Assembly (NCBI GenBank): GCA_947631875.1
Contig: CANRMV010000040.1
Location: forward strand, 1 to 8,641
Length of the DNA: 8,641 nt
Source of the DNA: an uncultured Clostridia bacterium
Lineage (GTDB): Bacteria; Bacillota; Clostridia; Christensenellales; UBA1242
Direction of reading: 5' to 3'
Shown in pieces: positions 1 to 7,881 of this stretch (position 1 is its first letter; every line of letters begins with the position of its first letter). Both the position numbers and the translations under genes were made by a program. The notes beneath the pieces are model-generated. The model was not told where the DNA came from. It searched no databases and saw only the letters and a list, made by a program, of their open reading frames with translations.

Positions 1-2548
1 TGAACTTTTGCGTTGGTTTTGGCTCTGGCGCTTTCACCTCTATGGTTGTGTTTAAAAGAACTGTGCAGGTGATTTCCCTTATCTTTTCAATCATGTTGTC
101 AAACATCTCATAGCCTTCTTTTTTGTAGGCAAGAATTGGGTCTTGATTTCCAAAGCCACGCGCAAAAATTTCGTTTTTCATAATTTGCATATCGTCAATG
201 TGGTTCATCCAATTTGTGTCAACAACTTTCAAAAGCACAAAGCGTTCAATTTTTTCAAAATCTATGCCAAATTGTGCCGCCTCACTCATCCTCTGCTGAT
301 ATCTTTTTTCAACAAGTTCCAAAACCGCTTTTTCCAAATCTTCTCGGTCAAAGCCTTCACAAAAATCCTCGTCAATTATGTTTTTGTCTTTCTCCAAAAG
401 GCCGCGTTCCAACTCTTGATTGATTTTTGCAAAATCCCATTCATAATATGGCTTTTCATCGCTGACGCACTTGTCGCACACCTTGCTTATCACGCCTGGA
501 AACATACCCATAATTTGGTCGTGCACTTCCAAGCCGTCAAGCACGCGATTTCTTTCCTTATACATGATTTCTCTTTGTGCGTTCATAACATCGTCAAATT
601 GAAGGACAGTTTTTCTCATTGAGAAGTTTTGAAGTTCAATTTTCTTTTGTGCGCTTTCAATTTGTTTTGAAAGAATTTTAAGTTGAATTGGAGTTCCTTC
701 TTCCAAACGGAAAAATTGTGCGATATTTTTTAATCTATCGCCGCCAAAACGCCTAATCAAATCGTCTTCAAGAGAAAGGAAAAACACGCTTGAACCTGGA
801 TCTCCTTGACGCGATGCACGCCCGCGCAACTGGTTGTCGATACGTCTGCTTTCGTGCCTTTCTGTGCCAACAATATGAAGTCCGCCAGCCGCTTTAACCT
901 CTTCTTTTTCGGCGTCTGTGACTTTTTTAAACTGCGTGTAAAGTTCGTTATAACGCGCTCTTGCCTTGTTCAACTCTTTGTCATCAACCGTGTTGAAAGC
1001 GGTGGCATAAGAAATTTGCTCCTCCGTGAACTGCTCATCTTGCATCTGCTTTTTTGCCATAAATTCCGGATTTCCGCCAAGCAAAATATCCGTTCCACGC
1101 CCCGCCATGTTGGTGGCAATGGTGACTGCTCCTTTTCGCCCCGCCTGTGCAACAATTTGGCTTTCTTGTTCGTGATTTTTCGCGTTTAAAACTGTGTGCT
1201 TGATTTTGTTCTCTTTTAAGGCTTTTGACAAAAGTTCACTCTTGTCTATGGTGATTGTGCCAATCAAAATTGGTTGCCCCGTTTCGTGCCTACGCTTGAT
1301 TTCTTCCACAATCGCTTTAATTTTGCCTGCCTCTGTTGTGAAAACAATGTCTGGCTCATCTCTTCTTATGTTTGGCTTGTTGGTTGGAATTGTCACAACG
1401 TCAAGTTTGTAGATTGCGCGAAATTCCCCTTCCTCCGTTTTGGCAGTTCCTGTCATGCCCGAAAGTTTTTTGTAAAGACGGAAAAAGTTTTGGAAAGTTA
1501 TTGTGGCAAGAGTTTTGTTTTCATCCTTAATTTCCACCCCTTCTTTTGCCTCAATGGCCTGGTGCAAGCCGTCATTATATCGTCTGCCTGGCATCAAACG
1601 CCCGGTGAACTCGTCAACAATGATAACCTCGCCATCTTTGACGATGTAGTTTTCATTTTTAAACATAACAAAGTTGGCTTTTAGGGCGTTGTTGATATAG
1701 TGGTTAAGCTCGATGTTGTCCACATCTGACAAATTGTCCGTGCCATAATATCTTTCCGCCTTCGCAACACCGCTGTCGGTGAGATTGAGCGCTTTTGTTT
1801 TTTCATCCATTTCCCAATCTTCTTTTTTCAAAGATTTGGCAAATTTGTTGGCTTTCACATAGTTGTCGTTCGATTTCATTCCGCGCCCAGAAATGATAAG
1901 CGGTGTTCTTGCTTCATCAATCAAAATGCTGTCCACTTCGTCCACAATGGCAAAGTTGAGTTCCCTTTGAACGCGCTGCTCTTTTGTGATTGCCATGTTG
2001 TCACGAAGATAGTCAAAGCCAAGTTCGTTGTTTGTGCAATAGGTTATGTCGCTGTTATAAGCCGCCTTTTTTGCTTTTTCATCCATATTTGACACAACAA
2101 CGCCAACTGTCAGCCCCAAAAATTTATAAACTTTTCCCATCCATTCAGCGTCACGCTTTGCCAAATATTCATTCACGGTGACAACATGCACGCCGCGCCC
2201 AGAAATTGCATTTAAATAGGCAGGAAGTGTTGCAACAAAGGTTTTTCCTTCACCCGTTGCCATTTCCGCAATACGCCCTTGATGAATGGCAATTCCGCCC
2301 AAAATTTGAACATAAAAATGGCGCATTTTCAAAACTCTGTCAGCCGCCTCCCGAACAACAGCAAAGGCCTCTGGCAAAAGGTCGTTTAAACTTTCTTTGT
2401 TTTGATATCTCTTTTTAAAATCCTCAGTGCAGGCGCGAAGTTGCTCATCGGTGTAAGATTTATACTTTTCCTCCAAAGCCACAACTTTGTCTGCAATTTT
2501 TTTAAGTTTTTTCACTTGTGATTTGTTTTCATTTCCAAAAAGTCCCAT
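1..2548 (-). CDS. secA: SecA, protein translocase ATPase (C-terminal end beyond the window)
   Basis: SecA is the cytoplasmic ATPase that pushes unfolded preproteins through the SecYEG channel. The reverse strand reads without a stop for 849 codons from ATG at 2548-2546. The frame was checked at both ends and at several internal motifs, with no frameshift. The start is MGLFGNE and is preceded by TAGGAGA (2560-2554). Seen motifs: Walker A MATGEGKT (residues 96-103, K102), Walker B DEVD (203-206) followed by SILIDEA, the preprotein cross-linking region between the two halves of the motor, SGMTGT (363-368), NMAGRGTD in the second helicase domain (R484), and a RGRASRQGD arginine-finger motif (575-583). 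The visible part ends in a Pro/Lys-rich stretch (APEPKPTQKF) that looks like the C-terminal linker, so only a short tail is missing. Whether that tail carries the Cys-rich zinc-binding motif cannot be seen. Identification is secure. Confidence 0.98.
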   Translation of the reverse strand, partial: MGLFGNENKSQVKKLKKIADKVVALEEKYKSYTDEQLRACTEDFKKRYQNKESLNDLLPEAFAVVREAADRVLKMRHFYVQILGGIAIHQGRIAEMATGEGKTFVATLPAYLNAISGRGVHVVTVNEYLAKRDAEWMGKVYKFLGLTVGVVVSNMDEKAKKAAYNSDITYCTNNELGFDYLRDNMAITKEQRVQRELNFAIVDEVDSILIDEARTPLIISGRGMKSNDNYVKANKFAKSLKKEDWEMDEKTKALNLTDSGVAKAERYYGTDNLSDVDNIELNHYINNALKANFVMFKNENYIVKDGEVIIVDEFTGRLMPGRRYNDGLHQAIEAKEGVEIKDENKTLATITFQNFFRLYKKLSGMTGTAKTEEGEFRAIYKLDVVTIPTNKPNIRRDEPDIVFTTEAGKIKAIVEEIKRRHETGQPILIGTITIDKSELLSKALKENKIKHTVLNAKNHEQESQIVAQAGRKGAVTIATNMAGRGTDILLGGNPEFMAKKQMQDEQFTEEQISYATAFNTVDDKELNKARARYNELYTQFKKVTDAEKEEVKAAGGLHIVGTERHESRRIDNQLRGRASRQGDPGSSVFFLSLEDDLIRRFGGDRLKNIAQFFRLEEGTPIQLKILSKQIESAQKKIELQNFSMRKTVLQFDDVMNAQREIMYKERNRVLDGLEVHDQIMGMFPGVISKVCDKCVSDEKPYYEWDFAKINQELERGLLEKDKNIIDEDFCEGFDREDLEKAVLELVEKRYQQRMSEAAQFGIDFEKIERFVLLKVVDTNWMNHIDDMQIMKNEIFARGFGNQDPILAYKKEGYEMFDNMIEKIREITCTVLLNTTIEVKAPEPKPTQKF

Positions 2549-2571
2549 AAAAATCTCCTAAAACTGAAAAA

Positions 2572-2600
2572 AGTATAACAAAAATTTTGAAAAAATACAA
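2572..2600 (-). promoter_or_regulatory. Probable sigma-A-type promoter of secA
   Basis: Read on the minus strand, a -35 box TTGTAT (2600-2595) and a -10 box TATACT (2577-2572) are separated by exactly 17 bp. Transcription would start near 2565 and give a short leader of roughly 15-20 nt containing the TAGGAGA ribosome binding site of secA. The match is by eye. The surrounding DNA is very AT-rich, so chance matches are possible, but the spacing and the position support it. Confidence 0.6.
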
Positions 2601-2665
2601 GTTTTTGCAAGTATTTTATTGCCAAAAGGAAAAAATATATATTAAATTTATTTTATCGACAATAA

Positions 2666-2695
2666 TTGACAAGTCCACGAAAATTGTGGTATAAT
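2666..2695 (+). promoter_or_regulatory. Strong extended -10 promoter of the 1323-residue protein gene
   Basis: A consensus -35 box TTGACA (2666-2671) and a consensus -10 box TATAAT (2690-2695) are separated by 18 bp. The -10 is preceded by TG at 2687-2688, forming the extended motif TGGTATAAT. Transcription would start near 2702, followed by AAGGAG (2715-2720) five bases before the ATG at 2726. This is as close to a housekeeping sigma factor consensus as such sites get, so the downstream gene is probably well expressed. A short dyad, CCAC (2675-2678) and GTGG (2686-2689), lies between the two boxes, and GACAA occurs twice 10 bp apart (2658-2662 and 2668-2672). Either could bind a regulator or be chance. 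Confidence 0.8.
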
Positions 2696-2725
2696 TTAAT
2701 AGTAAATATCGTTTAAGGAGTTTGT

Positions 2726-5700
2726 ATGGCAATTTATAAAGTTAATCCAGAAACGTCACCAGAGATTTTTGAATATGAAATAGATGATTATGGCACAATG
2801 AGAAACATTATGTTTCCAACCCCAGATCCAAGATTCAAGTTCAACATAGAAATAGACATGACAAATCCGGGCGAAAGAATGCTTGTGACACATTTCAAAG
2901 ACGATGACGGCAAAGACCGTCCATACATAATTGCGCTTGGTGAAAATGGAAAGCCAAATGTGATTGAAAGATTTGGGCACACATATGTGAGTTGTTATGC
3001 TTTTGAATCGCTCCTTGACAGAGATTTGATGCATCCAGAACTCAACTCACCTCTCTCAACTTTAATGCTTGAAGTTCCTGTTCATGGACCACTTGTGCAA
3101 CATTTAAGAAATTTACATGTAACAAAACTAGTTGAGTCTATTGTTGATGGAAAAGTGGAAGTTGAAAGAGTTGAAGATCCAACAGCAATAGATTCCGAAA
3201 ATTTATACAAATCAAATTTTTATATCGACGAATTAAGAACAAAAGACAACTTTGAAACAGACACAAGTGCCATTCCTGAAACAAACGAATACAAACTTAC
3301 TATCGCAAGAAGAAATATATCAGATAATGAAATTATGCAACTTTATCCATATTCTGAGGCTCAGGAGGATAAATATTTATCAATTATTCAAGTTGCACAT
3401 ATAGCGGAAGATGGCTCAACTTTGCCTCCAACTTATGACATCGTTTTGACAGACCAAACAAACGGTGGACCAATCCGACACACACTTGCACTTGAAGAAA
3501 ATGGCTTGCCTCACTTAGAGATTGCTGGCAACAGTTTTGTAACAAGAATTCAAAGAATTGATGGTGGAGTTGATGAGGTTGCATTTCCAATAAATCCAGA
3601 AAACTGTGACGCGCTTAAACTTGCAATAGACGATTTGGGAAAAACTTTTGAAGAAACCCCAACCTCTTGCGTTGTGGAAAATATGAACGGTGATGAACAC
3701 GATTCTGAATTTGAAGAATATTTGGTAAAATCGCCACAATATGAATTGTATAACCGTAAGCACGCCGGCTCAATAAGAAATTTGGTGTCCTATGAAGGTG
3801 ATGTTGGCTATTTGTATTTGCCAACAACAATGGACAATCCTCCACAATATCTAAGAGTTATGCAACAACATGGAAATTTGTATATAAATATGAACGGGCT
3901 TAATCCTGAAAAGCCTGAGGAGGCAACCACTTGTCAAATTCTTGGCGTTAACACCGAAAAAATTGATGGACGAGGCAATTTTCTTGCTTTGGACCTCTCT
4001 TATGGCGGAAAACGTCACAGAATTGCGCTTCCTGTTCGATGTGACCTAGAAAACAACAAAAACACAGAGTTGTTTTATGACTTGCAAACTTTGGTGAGAA
4101 ATGGAACAATCCAATTAAATCACATTCAAAGTTATGACAGGCCAGAAGTTAATAATTTCACCTACGCCGCTGATATGGAAAGGCCTATCCATGAGAAAGA
4201 CGTCATGAGTTCGATTAAACTTGGCAGGCAAACATCAGGCACAGGCGCAAGAACGGGGCAAAATTTTGAGGACCTTGCCAATGATGAACTCAGCAACTAC
4301 ACTTTTGGTGCAGTTACTTACTCAGGGCTAACACAAAATGTGAAACTTGAAGGCGCACCAGAACTTGGCCCCCAACAAAAAATTTCAATTTATAAAGACC
4401 AAGCACATGTCGCAACTGCCGAAGATGGCCGCAGACTTGAAGAGCATATGCTTGCAACTGTCACAAGACAAAGGCATTTCCGCACCCCTGATGGCGCTGA
4501 AAAAGATGAAAATCAAACTGTTTTTGTGGTTATGGAAAAACAAATCACAACTGCCGAAGGAGCGGTTAGACAAGGAAAAACTTTGCTTATCTCTGCCAAT
4601 TATCTTGCAGAAATGCAAAGAAAAAATCCTGATTTTTCAATCACAAGCGGCGTGACTCCAAATGCTGATGGCTTTTATGAATTTCCTGTTCAAAAAATTC
4701 AAATAACTGCAAACGGAGAACTTTCTTATGGCATTAAAGTTGCCGGAAGAGATGTTGGAATTGCAACAAATGCACGAGGAAGCCAAATCATTTGTCAGGA
4801 AGGTGGAGTTCAAAGAAGCGCTGTTCTTTTGAATGAAAATTCACCTATGAACATTGGGTTTGTTACAAGAATCCTTGATGAAGCCTTCGCTGAGGGAACA
4901 AATGTCACCATAGACTCAAAAAGCAACACAGAGTTGATTGACAATCTTTTGGTGCAGAGAATTGTGCTTGAAAGACGCGAAGTTGAAAAACGCGGAAGAG
5001 GGCCAGTCGACACAGTTATTGAAATTGGGATTCCACCAGAATCCCCTAAAATAAGGCTGTATAGTGCCATTGTTAAGCAAAAAAGTGGAAGAGGCAAAAC
5101 CGTTGAACAAGCAGTCAACTTCATGCTCAATGAAAAAAATGAAGTTTTTGTTTATGCAAAAATTGGTGGCAAGGCTCCAACATGGACAAGGGTTGACCGC
5201 GCAAGGCTTGCTCACCACTCTGTTGAAGTGGAAAAGAAAGAGGGAAAAGAAACAGAAAAGACAGAAACACTCTCAACCAATCCAGCACTTGTTCTTGCCT
5301 CTGGCAAAGGTGTGTCCGAAATCACAATTCCTATTGAAATGGATTTCACTCAAAACAAAGAGTTTATTTCCGCTTTAAATGGAACAAAAGAAAAACCGGG
5401 CTTGTTGCATGAAGCCTTTGACGTTGAAACAAGAGAAGGCAAAAAATCACAAAAGGCATATTTCTATCAAGATGGTGATGCCGATCCATCAGTTCACACA
5501 AAAGTGCCAAGTGAAGGCGTGGAATACTTGCCTGTTTATGAAAGAACAAATCAAAAAACAGCCTCTGTTCACTTTGACACTTTGGCAAACCTTCAAGCCA
5601 ACATTGTTGAAGGCAAAGCACCAGAGGAAACATTTCCAATCCCAGAAAAGATTGAAGACCCACAGCATGTTGATAAACCTGCTGAAAAAGAGCCGGAGGA

Positions 5701-6697
5701 ATGGACCCCACACCCTCCTATGCCAAATCTTAGGAACTGTTTGATTGGCGGAGGCCTCATTTGCGTGCTTCTTTCAGTGTTTATTCCTGGATTTGCAGCA
5801 GTTGCCATTTTGTTTGCTGGTGGCGCACTTATGGTTGAAGCACAACCTTGGAACGCGATTGGAGCAGCAAGACAAAAAAGGCTTGCTGATGCCAAAAAGC
5901 ACATTCAAGACAGCCACAAACAAATTGAAAAGCAACTTGCAAAAGTTAACGAAAAATTCAACGAAGCAAAAGTTGAACTTACAAAAATTGAACAACAACT
6001 TGCAAATCCAAACTTAACTCAATCTGAAAGAGATAAACTTGAAATAAAAAGGCAAGAACTGCAAAGGGAAATTTACAAACAACAAAGAGCAGCAGAAGCC
6101 GTTCAAAAAGCCGCAGTTGTTAAAGCAAGAGAAAACTTGGTTGAGCATCAAAAAGAGGCTATTGCAACACACCAGCGTGAGCAACAGCGTAAACAACACG
6201 AAGATTATGCAAAACTCAGAATGCAAGCAAAAGAACATGACAGTGCTGCTCTCAGCCAAGCAACCCAAGAAGAACGCGACGATTACAACGATCTTTCTTC
6301 AAGAGCCGAAGGCTCTTTGACCCCAGATGAACTTGAAAGATTGAAACGTTACAGAGCAAAATTCCGCACTGTTGATGCCGTTGAGGCACAAATTGCAGCC
6401 GACCAAACAGCCGACAATGAACATTTGGATCAACTTAAAGCAAATTTGGCAAAAGCGGAGCAAGAACAGGCTAAGGCTAAGGATGAACTTGATGCAGCAG
6501 AAGCCGCCCGTGACGAAGCAAATCCACCAGAATCCAGCTGGAAAACAATAACCGCCGAGAACGCCGGAATGGCAAATTACAATTTGCGTGAACAAACCTA
6601 TGACCAGCCTGTTGCCGGCTATACTCCAAGCAGAGAAGAAGTCGAAAACAGCCCTGCAAGGCACAAAAAATCTGGCACTTTTGACCACGCTCGATAG
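2726..6697 (+). CDS. Large unrecognised protein: beta-rich repeats, membrane segment, coiled-coil tail
   Basis: I do not recognise this 1323-residue protein. Residues 1-~905 have no signal peptide and contain about five diverged repeats starting near residues 11, 184, 336, 520 and 741. Each has alternating strand-like segments, then a strand ending in Pro-Ile/Val and a helix-like stretch. A charged region with strand-like segments (~906-965) and a Pro/Glu-rich linker (~966-1003) lead to an uncharged hydrophobic stretch at 1005-1037 with Pro1021-Gly1022 at its centre, either one long membrane helix or a hairpin. Residues ~1047-1180 and ~1216-1265 are strongly charged, Gln/Glu/Lys/Ala-rich helix with coiled-coil character. 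The tail (1271-1323) is probably disordered. No catalytic motif, nucleotide-binding loop or conserved cysteine pattern is visible. The start is fixed by AAGGAG at 2715 and a strong promoter; the stop is TAG. Codon use resembles its neighbours. A cytoplasmic, membrane-anchored scaffold is the simplest inference; function is unknown. Confidence 0.93.
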   Translation: MAIYKVNPETSPEIFEYEIDDYGTMRNIMFPTPDPRFKFNIEIDMTNPGERMLVTHFKDDDGKDRPYIIALGENGKPNVIERFGHTYVSCYAFESLLDRDLMHPELNSPLSTLMLEVPVHGPLVQHLRNLHVTKLVESIVDGKVEVERVEDPTAIDSENLYKSNFYIDELRTKDNFETDTSAIPETNEYKLTIARRNISDNEIMQLYPYSEAQEDKYLSIIQVAHIAEDGSTLPPTYDIVLTDQTNGGPIRHTLALEENGLPHLEIAGNSFVTRIQRIDGGVDEVAFPINPENCDALKLAIDDLGKTFEETPTSCVVENMNGDEHDSEFEEYLVKSPQYELYNRKHAGSIRNLVSYEGDVGYLYLPTTMDNPPQYLRVMQQHGNLYINMNGLNPEKPEEATTCQILGVNTEKIDGRGNFLALDLSYGGKRHRIALPVRCDLENNKNTELFYDLQTLVRNGTIQLNHIQSYDRPEVNNFTYAADMERPIHEKDVMSSIKLGRQTSGTGARTGQNFEDLANDELSNYTFGAVTYSGLTQNVKLEGAPELGPQQKISIYKDQAHVATAEDGRRLEEHMLATVTRQRHFRTPDGAEKDENQTVFVVMEKQITTAEGAVRQGKTLLISANYLAEMQRKNPDFSITSGVTPNADGFYEFPVQKIQITANGELSYGIKVAGRDVGIATNARGSQIICQEGGVQRSAVLLNENSPMNIGFVTRILDEAFAEGTNVTIDSKSNTELIDNLLVQRIVLERREVEKRGRGPVDTVIEIGIPPESPKIRLYSAIVKQKSGRGKTVEQAVNFMLNEKNEVFVYAKIGGKAPTWTRVDRARLAHHSVEVEKKEGKETEKTETLSTNPALVLASGKGVSEITIPIEMDFTQNKEFISALNGTKEKPGLLHEAFDVETREGKKSQKAYFYQDGDADPSVHTKVPSEGVEYLPVYERTNQKTASVHFDTLANLQANIVEGKAPEETFPIPEKIEDPQHVDKPAEKEPEEWTPHPPMPNLRNCLIGGGLICVLLSVFIPGFAAVAILFAGGALMVEAQPWNAIGAARQKRLADAKKHIQDSHKQIEKQLAKVNEKFNEAKVELTKIEQQLANPNLTQSERDKLEIKRQELQREIYKQQRAAEAVQKAAVVKARENLVEHQKEAIATHQREQQRKQHEDYAKLRMQAKEHDSAALSQATQEERDDYNDLSSRAEGSLTPDELERLKRYRAKFRTVDAVEAQIAADQTADNEHLDQLKANLAKAEQEQAKAKDELDAAEAARDEANPPESSWKTITAENAGMANYNLREQTYDQPVAGYTPSREEVENSPARHKKSGTFDHAR

Positions 6698-6732
6698 TTA
6701 ATTTGCTTTTGAATCGATAAAAAACTTGCAAT

Positions 6733-6756
6733 TTGGAGAGATTTTTGTCTCTCCAA
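6733..6756 (+). terminator. Perfect 9-bp hairpin between the large gene and ychF; possible weak terminator
   Basis: TTGGAGAGA (6733-6741) pairs perfectly with TCTCTCCAA (6748-6756) around the six-base loop TTTTTG. It lies 36 bp after the TAG of the large gene. The following bases (TATTGTGTT) are only moderately T-rich, so it is a poor match to a classical intrinsic terminator on the plus strand. On the minus strand the T-run begins several bases after the stem, also imperfect. It ends nine bases before the AAAAGGA ribosome binding site of ychF, so it could instead be a leader hairpin affecting ychF translation or mRNA stability. The stem itself is certain; the role is not. Confidence 0.45.
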
Positions 6757-6778
6757 TATTGTGTTAAAAGGAAATACA

Positions 6779-7873
6779 ATGAAAATTGGAGTTGTTGGAC
6801 TTCCTAATGTTGGAAAAAGTTCGCTTTTCAACGCAATAACGGAAGCTGGCGCGGAAAGTGCCAACTATCCTTTTTGCACCATAGAGCCAAATGTTGGCAT
6901 TGTGGACGTTCCCGATGAGAGATTGGAAGTTCTTGGAAAAATGTATAACACGCAAAAAATCACCCCTGCAAGCATTGAGTTTGTGGACATTGCAGGACTT
7001 GTGGCTGGTGCAAGTCATGGTGAAGGGCTTGGAAACAAGTTTTTAAGCCATATACGCGAAGTTGATGCCATTGTGCATGTGGTAAGATGTTTTGAAAATG
7101 AAAAAATAATCCATGTGAGCGGCTCGATTGACCCAAAACGCGACATTGAGGTTATCGAAACCGAACTTGCCCTCGCCGACCTTGAACAAGTGGCAAAATT
7201 CTTGGAAAAGAATGAAAAGATTGCAAGACAAAACAAGGATAAATCCTTGACACTTGCCGTTGAGATGATGAACAGGATTAAACAAACTTTGGAAGTTGGC
7301 GGACAAGCAAGAACCCTGCCTTTCAGCGAAGAAGAGAAAAAACTTCTGAAAAACTTTGCTCTTCTCACCGCCAAGCCTGTTATTTATGTGGCAAACATTG
7401 GCGAAGAGGACATTGAAAAAGAAAACAACAAATATGTTGAAAGCGTGCGCGAAATAGCCCAAAAGGAAGGCGCAAAAATGGTTGTTTTGTGCGCAAAAAT
7501 TGAGGAAGAAATTGTTGGGCTTGAAAAGGAAGAGCGCGCCCTGTTTAAAGAAGAACTTGGCATAAAAACAAGCGGCCTTGAAAAACTTGTTGTGGCAAGT
7601 TATGACCTTTTGGGGCTTATGAGTTATCTCACCGCCGGCGAAAAAGAGGTGCGCGCGTGGACAATCACAAAAGGCACAAAAGCACCAGAAGCCGCAGGAA
7701 AAATACACACCGATTTTGAAAAAGGTTTCATCAAAGCGGAAGTTGTCTCATATGCCGATTTGATTGAAGCAGGCAGCGTTTTGAAGGCAAAAGAGAAGGG
7801 CAAAGTGAGAATGGAAGGCAAAGACTATGTTGTTCAAGACGGCGATGTGATTGTGTTTAGATTCAACAATTAG
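6779..7873 (+). CDS. ychF: YchF/EngD/OLA1-family ribosome-binding ATPase
   Basis: This is a conserved P-loop NTPase of the Obg-related YchF family, which binds ribosomes and prefers ATP to GTP. Its 364 residues match the usual length of about 363-366. Seen: P-loop GLPNVGKSS (residues 7-15), the family segment NYPFCTIEPNVG, DIAGL (70-74, the DxxG motif) followed by HGEGLG with H80, and NIGE (206-209) where GTPases have NKxD; an NxxE motif here is the family hallmark linked to ATP use. The C-terminal TGS domain is intact, with TAGEKEVRAW and HTDFEKGF. An in-frame GTG at 6761 would add six residues, but the ATG at 6779 has AAAAGGA (6766-6772) six bases upstream and gives the canonical MKIGVVGLPN start, so it was chosen. 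No convincing promoter of its own was found in the 81-bp gap. It heads a tight cluster with mrnC and rlmB. Confidence 0.97.
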   Translation: MKIGVVGLPNVGKSSLFNAITEAGAESANYPFCTIEPNVGIVDVPDERLEVLGKMYNTQKITPASIEFVDIAGLVAGASHGEGLGNKFLSHIREVDAIVHVVRCFENEKIIHVSGSIDPKRDIEVIETELALADLEQVAKFLEKNEKIARQNKDKSLTLAVEMMNRIKQTLEVGGQARTLPFSEEEKKLLKNFALLTAKPVIYVANIGEEDIEKENNKYVESVREIAQKEGAKMVVLCAKIEEEIVGLEKEERALFKEELGIKTSGLEKLVVASYDLLGLMSYLTAGEKEVRAWTITKGTKAPEAAGKIHTDFEKGFIKAEVVSYADLIEAGSVLKAKEKGKVRMEGKDYVVQDGDVIVFRFNN

Positions 7874-7881
7874 GAGAAAAA

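Noticed and set aside
143..1684. Several plus-strand open frames of 70-160 codons across the left part of the window
   Set aside because: They lie antisense to secA, whose reverse-strand frame is continuous and matches the family throughout; the small frames have no ribosome binding sites or recognisable motifs.
2601..2660. AT-rich stretch as a possible replication origin or riboswitch
   Set aside because: No DnaA-box cluster and no stable stem-loop was seen; it is better explained as the divergent promoter region.
5864..6520. The coiled-coil tail as a phage tape-measure or SMC-like ATPase arm
   Set aside because: There are no phage genes around it, no Walker motifs or hinge in the protein, and the flanking genes are housekeeping.
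6299..6688. A 129-codon minus-strand open frame opposite the coiled-coil tail
   Set aside because: Its hydrophobic, Phe/Cys-rich product is what the complement of Gln/Lys/Glu/Ala codons gives; no start signal was seen.
6761..6778. GTG at 6761 as the start of ychF
   Set aside because: The ribosome binding site AAAAGGA would lie inside the coding sequence, and the ATG at 6779 gives the conserved family N-terminus.
7043..7708. A 221-codon minus-strand open frame within ychF
   Set aside because: It is antisense to a fully conserved YchF coding region, and its Phe/Cys-rich composition is the typical shadow of Lys/Glu-rich codons.
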